Assembly: GCA_905221605.1 (NCBI GenBank)
Contig: CAJNDS010000074.1
Span: forward strand, 120,808 to 184,807
Length of the DNA stretch: 64,000 nucleotides
From: Symbiodinium natans
Lineage: Eukaryota; Sar; Dinophyceae; Suessiales; Symbiodiniaceae
Direction: 5' to 3'
In this document: in pieces, positions 20,001 to 28,984 of the stretch
Layout: each line of letters opens with the position of its first letter
Numbering within the stretch: position 1 is the first letter of the stretch
Program-made: the position numbers and the translations under genes
Notes under the pieces: generated by a model
What the model was told of the DNA's origin: nothing
Seen by the model: only the letters and a program-made list of their open reading frames with translations
Database searches by the model: none

Positions 20001-23000
20001 TCTCACTTAACTGCATAGCCTTGACTCTCAGTTCCCTGACTCTGATCTTGTCCTCCAATTCCAGAATCAAGTCCATCAGCAACTCTTGAGCGATCATAGG
20101 ACAACCCTTGACCAAGGTAACCGGAAGCTCACCTCTCGTAGGGTGAGTCAGGCGAATCCCCTCTGTTGACCACTCTAAAACCATACCCAGACACTCAATC
20201 GCGGGCCCTAGAGGCAGTATCGGAGTGACCCTATGCGCAGTGAGCAGGGTGCCTTGCTCATTCATCCGAAGCTCAGTTTGTCCAGCAGCCAACTCCACTT
20301 TTACTACTCTAGCCTGCTGAAGCTCCTTGGCAGATCCTTGACGAAGCGCGTTAGTAGCCCCGCCATCGATTAGTCCCAAGGTGTTTTCTTCCGCTTTCAG
20401 AAATCTCACAGACGCGCACGGTTGCCCTTGGCTCCCCGCAGATTCCACTACCCGCAACGATGGGCTTGAATCTTCACAAGTAACCCCTAGCTCCCACGCA
20501 GTCTCTAGTTCATCGACCAGAGCTCGGGCATCTGCTACTCCTAGGACCATCCTGCCATGAACAGTCCTTACACCCAAAAGCCCTCTTAGTGGATGCTTGA
20601 CAAGTGGTCCCTGAAAATCCCAACGGACTTCACATCCTAGGACCTCAACCACCTTTCCCAGAGGGATTACCGCAGGCTTCGTGTCCATGGAAAGCAAGGA
20701 CCCCTTTGATGACATTCGCCCTACAGATAGACCTACCGGAAGCATAATGTCACAGGCCACTGCAGATTGATACTCTCTGACTTGCGCATATCGGTACACA
20801 TGAGTCGCGCCTGAATCCAAGAAAGCTTCTGCAACTGAAATACGCTCATCTTCACCAACAACAACCTCTACACCAAACGTACAGAACCTAGGAACATCCT
20901 TTTCAAACCCTGGAAGCTTCAATTCACGGAAATCACCCATGTCGGCTCCATCCGGCTCTAGCCGATCCCTGCTCTCGCTGGCCCCATCTGGCTCTAGCCA
21001 GCTCAGGCGATTGGCCCCTTCCGGCTCTAGCCAATCTGGATGAACGGTCCCTTGCGGCTCTAACCGAACATCTGCCCTTGAGCGAGTCCATTTCGGAACC
21101 CCGCCCTCACTACTTCTAGGTGATTCCTGTAAATTCGAAGCAACCTCCCCAATTCCCCCCGGACCACAACTGACCTTCAAATCCGAAGTTGAAGCACCAA
21201 ACGAAACCGGACCAAACGAAACCGGACTCCCCCCATCCTGCAAGGATGCCACTCCGGGCCCCTGAAGACATGCCAAACGAATCCCTTTCAAGACCCGACC
21301 AGCTTCTTGCTCTGCGGATGTCCCTGCAGCTGCGGAGGTGTTTCCGCTATGTGTAGATGCGTTTGTAGCAACTTCGGCGATGACAGGTCCTGGGGTTTCT
21401 ACTGTAGCCGCTGCAATGTTCGGCTTGCCTCCTTTTGGAGGCCCACCCTTGTTACCCTTGTTGCCCTTACCGCCCTTGCCTCCCTTATCCCCTTTCTTGA
21501 ACTGAGGACCTTGAAGAGTAGGGCATTCAGGACGACGATGATTCGTTGCGGGATCTGTGGCTCCGCAAGCATAACATACTTGTTGCCGAGCAGCTTCTGC
21601 AAAGTCGTGCAGGTTTCTACAATTATCCCCAAAAGCACACCCGCGCGGCGTTAGGTACCCCTTGCACGTCGGCTTATTTTCCTGCCCTTCCCTTGTACCC
21701 CCGGAACCCCCGGAACCCCCTTGGTCTTTACCCTTCGGCTTCCCTTTAGGCTTCCCTTTTGGAGATCCTTTCCTAGGGTTGTTTGGGGCGTTTGGGCTTG
21801 CTACATCATCAGTCTCAGTGGCCTTTGCTACGCGTGGCTTCTTGGGATCTGACTCCAACCCATACTCGAGAAGCTCCGCTTCGGCCTGAACATGCTTCAA
21901 GTACGAAAGGACTGACTCCAGCGTGGGTGCATGGTCCAGGCTGCTCTGTACCCTGACAAAGGACAGTCTAAAGCTGGCTTGCGTGTAGCTCTTGAGAACT
22001 CCCGCCATCAACGAGTCGATTCCCTTGAGAAGAAGAGACGGATCAGGCATCGAAATACCCAACTGCCTCCCCCGGGAGGCCCACCGTGACCATCGTCTTA
22101 ACTTTAAGTTCGCATCCGAAGGACTACTAGCCACACCTGGGTTGTGTAGATAAGAGAGGATAAGTTGTCGCTCTTTGGCCCCGCCAGGCTGACCCTTAAT
22201 CAACACCCTGAATAGCACGCCAACCGTTGTCAGATCCCCTTGCGATATGAGTTCTTCAGAGAGATCCTTAGGCAAAGCCTTGATGAGCATCGAAACCGTC
22301 CTCTGCTCCAACCGCATGTAGCGTGGTTCCTGCAGATTCTCGGGGAGCGCTCCTTTCAGCGCCGCTCTTTCAAGCGGCGGGGACTGAAGCCACACTTTGT
22401 AGCGTCGGTCTGCTTCTGCTGCAACCAAACCCCACCAAGTCGACGCTGCCGGCGCCAAGTCCGAGATAAGTGGAGCAATTAGCGTTAGCCAATCCCCTAC
22501 TGCTAGCGGTCCCTCTTCTGGAGTTATTTCAAGAGTTGGTAACATGATTTCACGGCTTCTATCTGGAGCATACGCCCTAGCATCATCATGCGCTCTCATG
22601 TCCGGCATAGACTCCATCAAAGGGCGTGGGTACATACTCAGAACAGGCACAGAAGCTCCTGGCACAAATGCTTGCTGGCTACTACTTGCGGTCATTTCCT
22701 GATGCACAAAAGGAACGTGTGCTGGGGGGCTTGGAGGCGGTGTTGTTTGGGGTGGCCGAGGCGGAGGAGACGGCGGCCTGTACGCTGGCCTACTGCAACC
22801 GAAATCCAAACCTCTATCAACCCTTCCCTTGACTGTAGCTCTACCCCCTTCAAAGCCCACTTCATACTCTACATCCCCTATCCACACCGTAAGCTCCTGG
22901 GCCGGAGCGGTCCTTTGTGCCACAGTCGGCACGGGATCTGGCGGAATGCTGGGACCTACTTGGCCTTGCAGAGAGGAATTGATTGGGGCCTGGAGGGGAG

Positions 23001-24408
23001 CAGGGCTTCGAGGTTCAGGATTCCCTTTTCCTATCCCCTTATCACCCCTACTTTGTCCCCACAGGTCCAAGGAGCCATCGCTCGCGCTCTCCCTACTTCT
23101 GAGGCCTACTCCAGCATCAATTTCCCATAAGTGCATCAAGGGTCTTTGGAATGTCGAGGTTAAAGGGGCATGAGGTTGGCTACCAAAACTGTCAGGTGAC
23201 CCGATAAAGTGTTGTTCTACCGGCCTAGTTGCTATCGGGGAGCTCGCTTGCGACGTTCTGTCATGTAGAGGGATGGGATAGGCTTCTACTGGATGCTCTG
23301 GCGTCGCTAGTTCCCTACCATCAAGGCCTGGAGCTACAGGCGGATTCCTAGGAGCAGATGGATCCATTTCCAAAGCACCAAAATGTGCCCTTAAGGCTTC
23401 CATATCTACCCTACCTAGGCTGTAAGTGTTTCTAGATCCACCTGATCCCACACTCCGCGCTTCTTCAAGGCTCTGCAGCCTTGCATGGACACCCTGCAGA
23501 AGACCCTGCATCTGGCTCATGCCCTCTACAAGTTGTGCAAGTTCGCTACCTGAATGCCGGCTTTGCCCGCTATGCGACATCGGATCCCTGTACAGCAAAC
23601 CTTCTACACCACGCACCCCTAAACCACTAGACCCAACCTGTGCCAGGTCCTGCGCCGCAAGAGCTCCCTGAGTCTGAGGGGTCTCCCGCACTGCCAGAGG
23701 CCCTGTCCCAACGCAGGCCCCTGCCAGTGGGAGAGGACTCATCCTCTCTTCAGGCCCTTGCTGCGCACGACCAGCAACTGCCAAGTTCTGCTCATCACTT
23801 CTGGTTCCCAAGCCAACTGATCTCAAAGAACTTCGTAGTGCCTCCAACGCGTTCCAACTTGACTGACCTCCCCGTGGATCGTTGGTCGGATCAAGAGATC
23901 CTCGTCGTGACGCGTCTGGATCAAGAGATCCTGGTCCTGGGGACCCTGAAATTGTCTGTCTTAAAGACGTGGCGGTCTCATCGTTGTCCCGATCAAGAGA
24001 TCGTTGCCTATGTATCTGCATATTGCCACCATCGTTCTGATCAAGAGATCTCATCGTTCTATTGCGTTCTCGAGCGTCATTAACCGAAATCTCCTCCTGT
24101 TGCTGAGCCGCTTCCCAGGCCTCATTCAAGCTGAAGTGCTGCGCGTTCTCGGAGTTGCTCGGCCCTTGCCCTCTCGGCCCTTGCCCTGCGCTGGCCTCTG
24201 ACCTTCCAAGTTGTAGCGCTTCACCACCTTGTATCTGCTGGGATGTATCATAGCTCGGCTCAAGAGAAGTCTCATCCACACGCACTTCTCGCGATATCTC
24301 TGCTGGTGTAGCAGGCGGCGAGGCCATCCTCGAAGCTGTGCCCATTGACGAAGGGGTCTGGCCTGTCTGGCCCGCGGGAGATCTTCCTCTCCTCATGCTC
24401 AAGTCCAT
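14001..24408 (-). CDS. Gag-Pol polyprotein, copy 2 (single frame, C-terminus lost in gap)
   Basis: One open frame of 3,469 residues from the ATG at 24408 to the gap. Order: disordered N-terminus with RSLD/GSLD repeats; Gag capsid-like region about 620-850; CCCH zinc finger (C915, C924, C930, H934) and a CCHC-like knuckle (C945, C948, H957, C962); protease motif DSGAT with D1198; a second protease-like motif DGGATN at 1348; C5-methyltransferase-like domain about 1545-1720 (HLFSG, GGPPC with C1604); integrase with an HHCC-like head and D1881, D2034, E2070 (D-x35-E); 2OG-Fe(II) dioxygenase-like domain with H2430, D2432, H2491, R2500; RVT_2 reverse transcriptase with YVDD at 2906-2909; RNase H (TDAS, SSAEAE, SDN, ADLLTK); then a membrane segment near 3253-3277 and a Pro/Lys-rich tail. 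Gag and Pol share one frame without a stop. Copy 1 suggests a full length near 3,700 residues. It looks recently active. Confidence 0.93.
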
Positions 24409-24521
24409 GGCTCACAGCAGCGACTCTCGGATGTCTCTCGTTTAGAATAAGATTTGCAAAGGCTAGACCAACCAGGAAATTAATCTAAGCGCTAAGCCCT
24501 AGAGCCCTTGGGCTCATAACC
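24409..24521 (-). other. Leader with candidate primer-binding site
   Basis: 113 bp between the 5-prime LTR and the polyprotein ATG. Directly after the LTR the minus strand reads GGTTATGAGCCC, the place of a tRNA primer-binding site. It resembles the plant initiator-Met site TGGTATCAGAGC only loosely, so no tRNA is assigned. GAGCCC-AA-GGGCTC just inside is a perfect small inverted repeat that could fold in the RNA. Confidence 0.45.
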
Positions 24522-24675
24522 TAAGGAAACCAACCCTTAGATTAGAGGTTAGGGTTTAGGGTTAATGCTGCCAAGACACCTGTGAACTCGCACAAGTCAA
24601 ATCGCCCTTTTCAGATACTGCACTTGATCATAGCTAAAAGGCCTGCAGAAGGGATATGATGCTTCATCATCAAGA
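24522..24675 (-). repeat. 5-prime LTR (154 bp)
   Basis: Identical over 154 bp to 2884-3037. Read on the minus strand it begins TCTTGATGATG and ends GGTTTCCTTA, so it lacks the usual TG...CA ends. It contains a short telomere-like stretch (TTAGGGTTTAGGG on the plus strand). It is very short for a 12-kb element. Promoter elements were not identified. Confidence 0.88.
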
Positions 24676-24680
24676 TGGGG
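24676..24680. other. Target-site duplication, right (TGGGG)
   Basis: Partner of 2879-2883. The sequence continues TTTGGGGTGTAG, matching the telomere-like tract left of the element, so the element interrupts one such tract. Confidence 0.7.
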
Positions 24681-24704
24681 TTTGGGGTGTAGAGTCTAGG
24701 GTGG

Positions 24705-24803
24705 TAGCCCAGTGGTACCGTTTTAGCCTTTTGTTGGGTTACGGGTGCCCGTATAAAATGCCCAACCCAACAAAGGCTGCCCTTATTGCTATAATATGCA
24801 TAC
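24705..24803. mobile_element. MITE-like inverted-repeat element, CCCAGT family
   Basis: Starts TAGCCCAGTGGTACCG, ends CCTTATTGCTATAATATGC. Its centre is a long hairpin: CTTTTGTTGGGTT pairs with AACCCAACAAAGG across 24730-24776. Related copies lie at 38049, 41575, 53538, 55389 and 58446. No coding capacity. It sits 25 bp outside the retrotransposon. Confidence 0.55.
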
Positions 24804-24900
24804 GGCACGGCATTAGGATGTTTGTCTAAGGCGTCGGGGTTTAGGGGTTTCGGGCTTAGGGTTTGGGGTTCAGTGTTTAGGGTTGAGCGTTTAGGGTTTA

Positions 24901-25030
24901 GTATGGTCCCTTACCTTCTGTAACGGGCTATGAAGTACAGGCCCATTGAGTTTCAAAGAAGGGGTATTTAAGGGGCGTACAAGGGTTCCCCCCCAATGAA
25001 GATCCCATGTTAAGGGACCATGTGGCTACC
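24901..25030. repeat. MITE-like element with CATGGTCCCTTA ends
   Basis: Begins GTATGGTCCCTTACC and ends GTTAAGGGACCATGTGG, an inverted pair. Related ends occur at 38341-38515 and 58985-59098. Apparent short frames inside are not protein-like. Confidence 0.45.
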
Positions 25031-25323
25031 CCAGGAGTTTGTCTGATTGGGTAAAACAGAATCTGGTCCAGAAACGCTTTCCCCGCCGATAGAGGAATCT
25101 GCTTCAGAGGTTTTGCACGCCTTTTACTTCTTGAGGAGGTTTCAACCACAGTTTCCCTCCGTGGGCGAATCTTATGTAGGAAGAAGATTCAGAAGCTTTG
25201 ATTGGGGTTTAGGGTCTAGGGTCTAGGGTTTAGGGTTTAGGGTTTAGGGCTTAGGGTTTAGGGTTTAGGGTTTAGGGTTTAGGGTTTAGGGTTTAGGGAT
25301 TTAGGGGTTTAGGGCCAACCGAG

Positions 25324-25405
25324 GCTGGCTTTCGCGAGCACCACGGACCGGCAAGCCCTTGAACTCTGCAATGCTGCCACCCGTGGTGTTCTCTCAGACG
25401 TCATC
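25324..25405 (+). CDS. Ubiquitin-like/ankyrin gene, exon 4
   Basis: Acceptor CCGAG|G. Reads LAFASTTDRQALELCNAATR then GVLSDVI. This matches the linker after the ubiquitin-like domain in dinoflagellate ankyrin proteins, where an alanine-rich helix leads into a phrase of the form RPQDPN. The exit ATC|GAACC is a GA donor in phase 0 and gives SDVI-ELLSRPQDPNL with exon 5. Confidence 0.72.
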
Positions 25406-25930
25406 GAACCTGGGGAGCTGTTTGGGGTTTAGGGTTTAGGGTGCAAGGTTCAGGGTTTTTAGGGTTTTTAGGGTTTAAAGGATTTCTAGGGTTTCTAGGG
25501 TTCTAGGGTTTCTAGGGTTTCTAGGGTTTCTAGAGTTTAGGGTTCAGGGTTCAGGGTTTAGGGTTTTTGGGTTTTTGGGTTTAGGGTTATGCAGGTATGC
25601 TTTTCGTCTGATTCTGGCCCACTTTTTGGAAGCTTCTGAGCAACATCTAGGGGTTCCTACCTTGGACCATTAAGGTTGTGCCCTCGGGTTTTGGGGTCCC
25701 TCTCTACGGATCCCTAAGGATATCAGGCGTATATTATAGGGGAACCCTAAGCCCTAAACCCCGAACCCTAAACCCTAACTCCCTAAACCCCAAACCCTAA
25801 ACCCTAAACCCTAAATCCCAAATCCCCAAATCCCTAAAACCCTAAACCCTAAACCCTAAACCCTAAACCCTAAACCCTAAACCCTAAACCCTAAACCCCA
25901 AGAGTCTTCATCCCTTGACAGCCAGCCCAG

Positions 25931-26007
25931 GAGTTGCTCTCACGACCACAGGATCCGAATCTGACATTGGCTGGCTATCCCGCCTCCGCTCTGACGCGAG
26001 CAGCGAA
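25931..26007 (+). CDS. Ubiquitin-like/ankyrin gene, exon 5
   Basis: Acceptor CCCAG|G. Reads ELLSRPQDPNLTLAGYPASA then LTRAAK. RPQDPN and the S/T-A-L-x-x-A-A pattern mark the start of the ankyrin repeats. The GC donor AA|GCTTTG (phase 2) joins exon 6 as RAAKSWGHTDVVELLLEA, a clean ankyrin repeat. That a textbook repeat forms only on splicing is strong support for the junction. Confidence 0.75.
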
Positions 26008-26259
26008 GCTTTGCAGGGTTTAGGGTTTAGGGTTTAGGGTTTAGGGTTTAGGGTTTAGGGTTTTTGTTTAGGGCTTAGGGTAAGGAACTTTTTTTTGCAT
26101 AGTTTGAGCCTACTTAAATTACGTTTTTAAGGGTACTTCTAACCCGTAAACCCTAAACCCCAAATACTCAAACCCTAAACCCTAAACCTTAAACCCTAAA
26201 CCCTAAACCCTAAACCCCAAATACTCTCCCATGCCATGAGCTCTTTTGGGAGCCCCCAG

Positions 26260-26326
26260 GAGCTGGGGGCACACAGACGTCGTGGAGCTTCTCTTGGAGG
26301 CCCGGGCCCGCACGGACTCTCAGAGG
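26260..26326 (+). CDS. Ubiquitin-like/ankyrin gene, exon 6
   Basis: Acceptor CCCCCAG|G. Reads SWGHTDVVELLLEARARTDS then QR: the ankyrin signature G-H-T-D-V-V-E-L-L-L-E-A. A stop follows in the unspliced frame at 26333, so a GA donor after AGG (26326) is proposed. Confidence 0.75.
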
Positions 26327-26632
26327 GAGACTTGAGCAACTAGCTTTGTTTAAGTTTAGGGTTTAGGGTTTAGGGTTTAGGGTTTAGGGTTTAGGGTTTA
26401 GGGTTTAGGGTTTAGGGTTTAGGGTTTTTCTTTTGAGGATTTTGGGTGTTTCGAAATCCCTGGAAACAGCTAATATTGAAGAAAGATGCGAGGGCTCCAA
26501 GTTCGGAATCCTAAGCAACAGCTGAAAAATCATAAGCTGTTGCCCAGTTCAGTTCAGGACTAAACCCTAAACCCTAAACCCTAAACCCTAAACCCTAAAC
26601 CCTAAACCCTAAACCCTAAACCCTCAGTTAAG

Positions 26633-26709
26633 GACTTGGGCTGGGAACGGAACAGGAAGTCAGCTCTCGTCTTCGCCTGCGAGTGGGACCATCACCGCAT
26701 GGCAGCCTG
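26633..26709 (+). CDS. Ubiquitin-like/ankyrin gene, exon 7
   Basis: Acceptor TTAAG|G. Reads DLGWERNRKSALVFACEWDH then HRMAA. KSALVFACEWDHHRMAAWL fits the ankyrin pattern S-A-L-x-x-A-C-x-x-x-H-x-x-x-A-x-x-L. Proposed GC donor at 26710. Confidence 0.65.
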
Positions 26710-26904
26710 GCTTTTCTTTTGTGGCTTAGGGCTTAGGGCTTAGGGCTTAGGGCTTAGGGCTTAGGGTTCAGGGTTCAGGGTTTAGGGTTTAGGGTTTAGG
26801 GTTTAGGGTTTAGGGTTTTTGTAGAAACTACAAGGAGCAGCCTAAAGGTTAAACTTTTCGGAGGGGTTTAGAAGTCAGCCAAGGTAGGGTTGCTCTTGGA
26901 GTCT

Positions 26905-27066
26905 GCAGGGGGGGCCAGCCCCAGCGAAGTCGCGGAGATCATGCGCAAATCGGAATTCAAGCTCTTCGACTTCGACTGCTTGCGCCTCTTGCTGGAGTAT
27001 AGAGCGGGCATGGATAATGACTATGCAGTTCATGAGCAGCTTGCTTGGCCGGGAGTTGAACTTTAA
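26905..27066 (+). CDS. Ubiquitin-like/ankyrin gene, exon 8 (edges uncertain)
   Basis: The frame reads SPSEVAEIMRKSEFKLFDFD then CLRLLLEYRAGMDNDYAVHE and ends LAWPGVEL before TAA at 27064. CLRLLLEYRAGMD is ankyrin-like. The acceptor may be CCCCAG at 26924 or CTGCAG at 26907, and the join to exon 7 is not resolved. It could be the last exon or continue through a GC donor near 27042. Confidence 0.5.
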   Translation, partial: AGGASPSEVAEIMRKSEFKLFDFDCLRLLLEYRAGMDNDYAVHEQLAWPGVEL

Positions 27067-27083
27067 ACCTTTTTTGAGTTTCT

Positions 27084-27293
27084 TTAGTAGGAATAATGAA
27101 GTTTAAAGGTTTTCCCGTGGGCCATGGTGAAGTAAGGCAGCTCCTTTGGCACGTACTTGGTCCTGAGATTCGCTTCATCTGCGAGACCGAGAACCCATGC
27201 TTTCTCATCAGCCCCTTTCTCGGCCCTATGTACGGCGTAGTGACTACGAACTGGCGCGATGTGCGGGGCACGTGTTTCTGGTTTCAGAAGCAT
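27084..27293 (-). CDS. Possible terminal exon on the minus strand, unknown product
   Basis: The minus frame reads KPETRAPHIAPVRSHYAVHR, then AEKGADEKAWVLGLADEANL, then RTKYVPKELPYFTMAHGKTF, and stops at 27084. A 133-codon plus-strand frame (27096-27497) overlaps it but is Trp/Cys-rich and looks like a shadow. The exon at 28146-28225 on the same strand could belong to the same gene. Not recognised. Confidence 0.4.
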   Translation of the reverse strand: MLLKPETRAPHIAPVRSHYAVHRAEKGADEKAWVLGLADEANLRTKYVPKELPYFTMAHGKTFKLHYSY

Positions 27294-27492
27294 ATATTGA
27301 AGCGACTGTACCTCCTGCTCCTTTTCCTGTGGTGGTATGATTTTTCCTGGAGATATCGAATCAGGCTTCTCTACTGCTGCCTGCCTATTGTTCTGCGTGT
27401 CTTTGTGGGCGTCCCGTTGATGGTGTATTTGTCTTCAGTTTTTCTTGTCTACTTCGTCCAGGATTTCGTTTTGTGCTTTTCGTACCTAAACC

Positions 27493-27600
27493 GCTAAACC
27501 GCTAAACCCTAAGCCTTAAGCCCCAAACCCCAAACCCTAAGCCCTAAACCCTCAACCCTCAACCCTCAACCCTCAACCCTAAACCCTAAACCCTACACCC
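27493..27600. repeat. CCCTAAA and CCCTCAA array
   Basis: Mixed units including four CCCTCAA in a row, between the possible minus-strand exon and a unique island at 27601-27720 in which no frame is clearly favoured. Confidence 0.8.
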
Positions 27601-27723
27601 CAGCTTTGTTAGCGCCATCTGGGGGCCTTGGCCGCTGCAGCTCGCAGAAGCCATGGGAAGCGGCAAGTGCGTAGCCATGGCATCGCAGGGAAAAAAATCC
27701 CAGATCTTCCAAAACCACTTAAG

Positions 27724-27834
27724 TCCCTATGGGTCCATGTACCTATATAGTGTTTTTTGGGGCCTTGAAGGAGTTTCCTTATAGTAGCTTTAGGGCCCAG
27801 GTATGTGCTATATAGGCACATGGACCCTCAGGGA
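27724..27834. mobile_element. MITE-like element, GGGTCCATGTACC family, copy 1
   Basis: Left end TCCCTATGGGTCCATGTACC, right end is the inverse of TCCCTGAGGGTCCATGTGCC; each continues TATATAG. The inverted arms match for nearly 28 bp. A second member with the same ends is at 49276-49698. 27835-28080 is unique AT-richer DNA without a gene. Confidence 0.7.
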
Positions 27835-28145
27835 GTACTCATTGCTTAAGAACACCGAAAAAGCAAGAAATAATCTTCCTTACTAAGGGTGGTATAGGGA
27901 TTCTTGTTTTTGTATCCTATTGGGGTTCTTAATTAGACCAAGGATCCTTACTTCAACTTAGGGTAATCCCCTCGTTTACAGTAACCCTGAAACCCTAAAC
28001 CCCTTAGTTAAGGAATATACCCTAAGGGTATATACTCCTCAAAGAATCAGCACTGGCCTATAAGGGTCCAAATACGGCTCAGCGTTTTGGGGGTTTGGGG
28101 TCCAGGGTCTAGGGGTTTGGGGTTTAGGGTTTAGGGTTTAGGGTT

Positions 28146-28225
28146 TGGGGTTGCTCTAGTTTGCTATTGTCCTTGAACATGTGGTAGTACAACTCGATGT
28201 CGGTGATTGTTTGCAGTCGGATGTT
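28146..28225 (-). CDS. Exon-like island on the minus strand, unknown product
   Basis: The minus frame reads RLQTITDIELYYHMFKDNSK then LEQP, flanked by telomere-like arrays. It reads like ordinary soluble protein. The only other candidate of this gene is 27084-27293. Confidence 0.45.
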
Positions 28226-28590
28226 TGGGGTCTAGGGTTTAGGGTTCAGGGGTTTAGGGGTCTAGGGGTCCAGGGGTTTAGGGGTCTAGGGGTCTAGGGG
28301 TCTAGGGGTTTAGGGGTCTAGGGGTCTAGGGGTCTAGGGGTCTAGGGGTCTAGGGGTCTAGGGGTCTAGGGGTCTAGGGGTCTAGGGGTCTAGGGGTTAG
28401 GGTTTAGGGGTTTAGGGTTTAGGACTTTAGGGGTTTAGGGGTTTAGGGGTTTAGGGGTGTAGGGGTCTAGAGGTTTAGGGGTTTAGGGGTTTAGGGGTCT
28501 AGAGGTTTAGGGGTTTAGGGGTCTAGGGGTCTAGGGGTCTTGGGGTTTTGGGGTTTAGGGGTTTGGGGGTTTAGTTTAGGGGTTTAGGCT
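28222..28590 (+). repeat. 8-bp telomere-like array (GGGGTCTA/GGGGTTTA)n
   Basis: About 40 units of TCTAGGGG and TTTAGGGG, including 11 consecutive TCTAGGGG at about 28310-28396. It is an octamer relative of TTTAGGG with homogenised sub-blocks. 28590-28980 continues as GGGCTCA/GGGTTTA variants with no gene. Confidence 0.85.
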
Positions 28591-28984
28591 TCAAAGGGGG
28601 GGCCCTCCCCTCCTTTTGAGATCTTGCTGATGCCTCAACCCAGGGAGCCCAGTAGATTGGGCTGCTGACGAGAAAGAGGGTTGAGGGTTGGGGGTTGAGG
28701 GTTTAGGGCTCAAAGGGTGAGGGTGTAGGGCTCAGAGGGTTTAGGGCTCAGATGGTAGAAGGTCTAGGGTTCAGGGCTTAGGGTTCAGGGCTCAGAGGGC
28801 TTGGGGGTTGAGGGTTTAGGGCTTGGGGGTTTAGGGTTCAGGGCTCGCAGCGGGTAGAAGGTACAGGGTTTAGGGCAGGGTTTAGGGCTTGGGGCCTCAA
28901 GAAAGTTCCCCGCCCAAGTTTGAGCCCCATACTTTGGCCTTGAATCCTGATCTCTCAGCCCAAATTTAAAAACCCTCCGAAGCC

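Larger units (their letters stand above)
2884..24675 (-). mobile_element. Ty1/copia-type LTR retrotransposon, shown as two copies across a gap
   Basis: Seen: identical 154-bp direct repeats at both ends, the same 5-bp flank TGGGG on both outer sides, a polypurine tract next to the 3-prime LTR, and gag-pol coding on the minus strand in the order protease, integrase, RT, RNase H, which is the Ty1/copia order. The interior is present twice: 4238-13900 matches 14001-23664 with about 25 substitutions noticed and one 1-base indel, separated by 100 N. If one insertion was assembled as two unmerged overlapping contigs, its true length is about 12.0 kb (10,675 bp right of the gap plus 1,354 bp unique on the left). 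It lies antisense in an intron of a ubiquitin-like/ankyrin gene, inside a TTTGGGG/TTTAGGG tract. Identical LTRs imply a recent insertion. Confidence 0.93.
25203..26816. repeat. Telomere-like arrays forming introns 4-7 of the ankyrin gene
   Basis: TTTAGGG arrays at 25203-25312, 26015-26073, 26352-26427 and 26780-26816, CCCTAAA arrays at 25743-25900, 26144-26225 and 26561-26626, variant TTTCTAGGG units at 25460-25540 and GGGCTTA units at 26724-26765. Each intron has its own mix and orientation. Confidence 0.85.

Noticed and set aside
14001-24408. Envelope gene making the element retrovirus-like
   Set aside because: The C-terminal membrane segment is part of the same frame and has no features of a fusion glycoprotein. 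RT and integrase are Ty1/copia type.
24500-24540. Relic of the dinoflagellate spliced leader (CCGTAGCCATTTTGGCTCAAG) near the element or elsewhere
   Set aside because: No match beyond GGCTCAAG-type words was seen on either strand by eye.
27096-27497. 133-codon plus frame with GHGEVRQLL, which looks ankyrin-like
   Set aside because: The rest is rich in Trp, Cys and Phe, and the overlapping minus frame reads better. The resemblance is too short.
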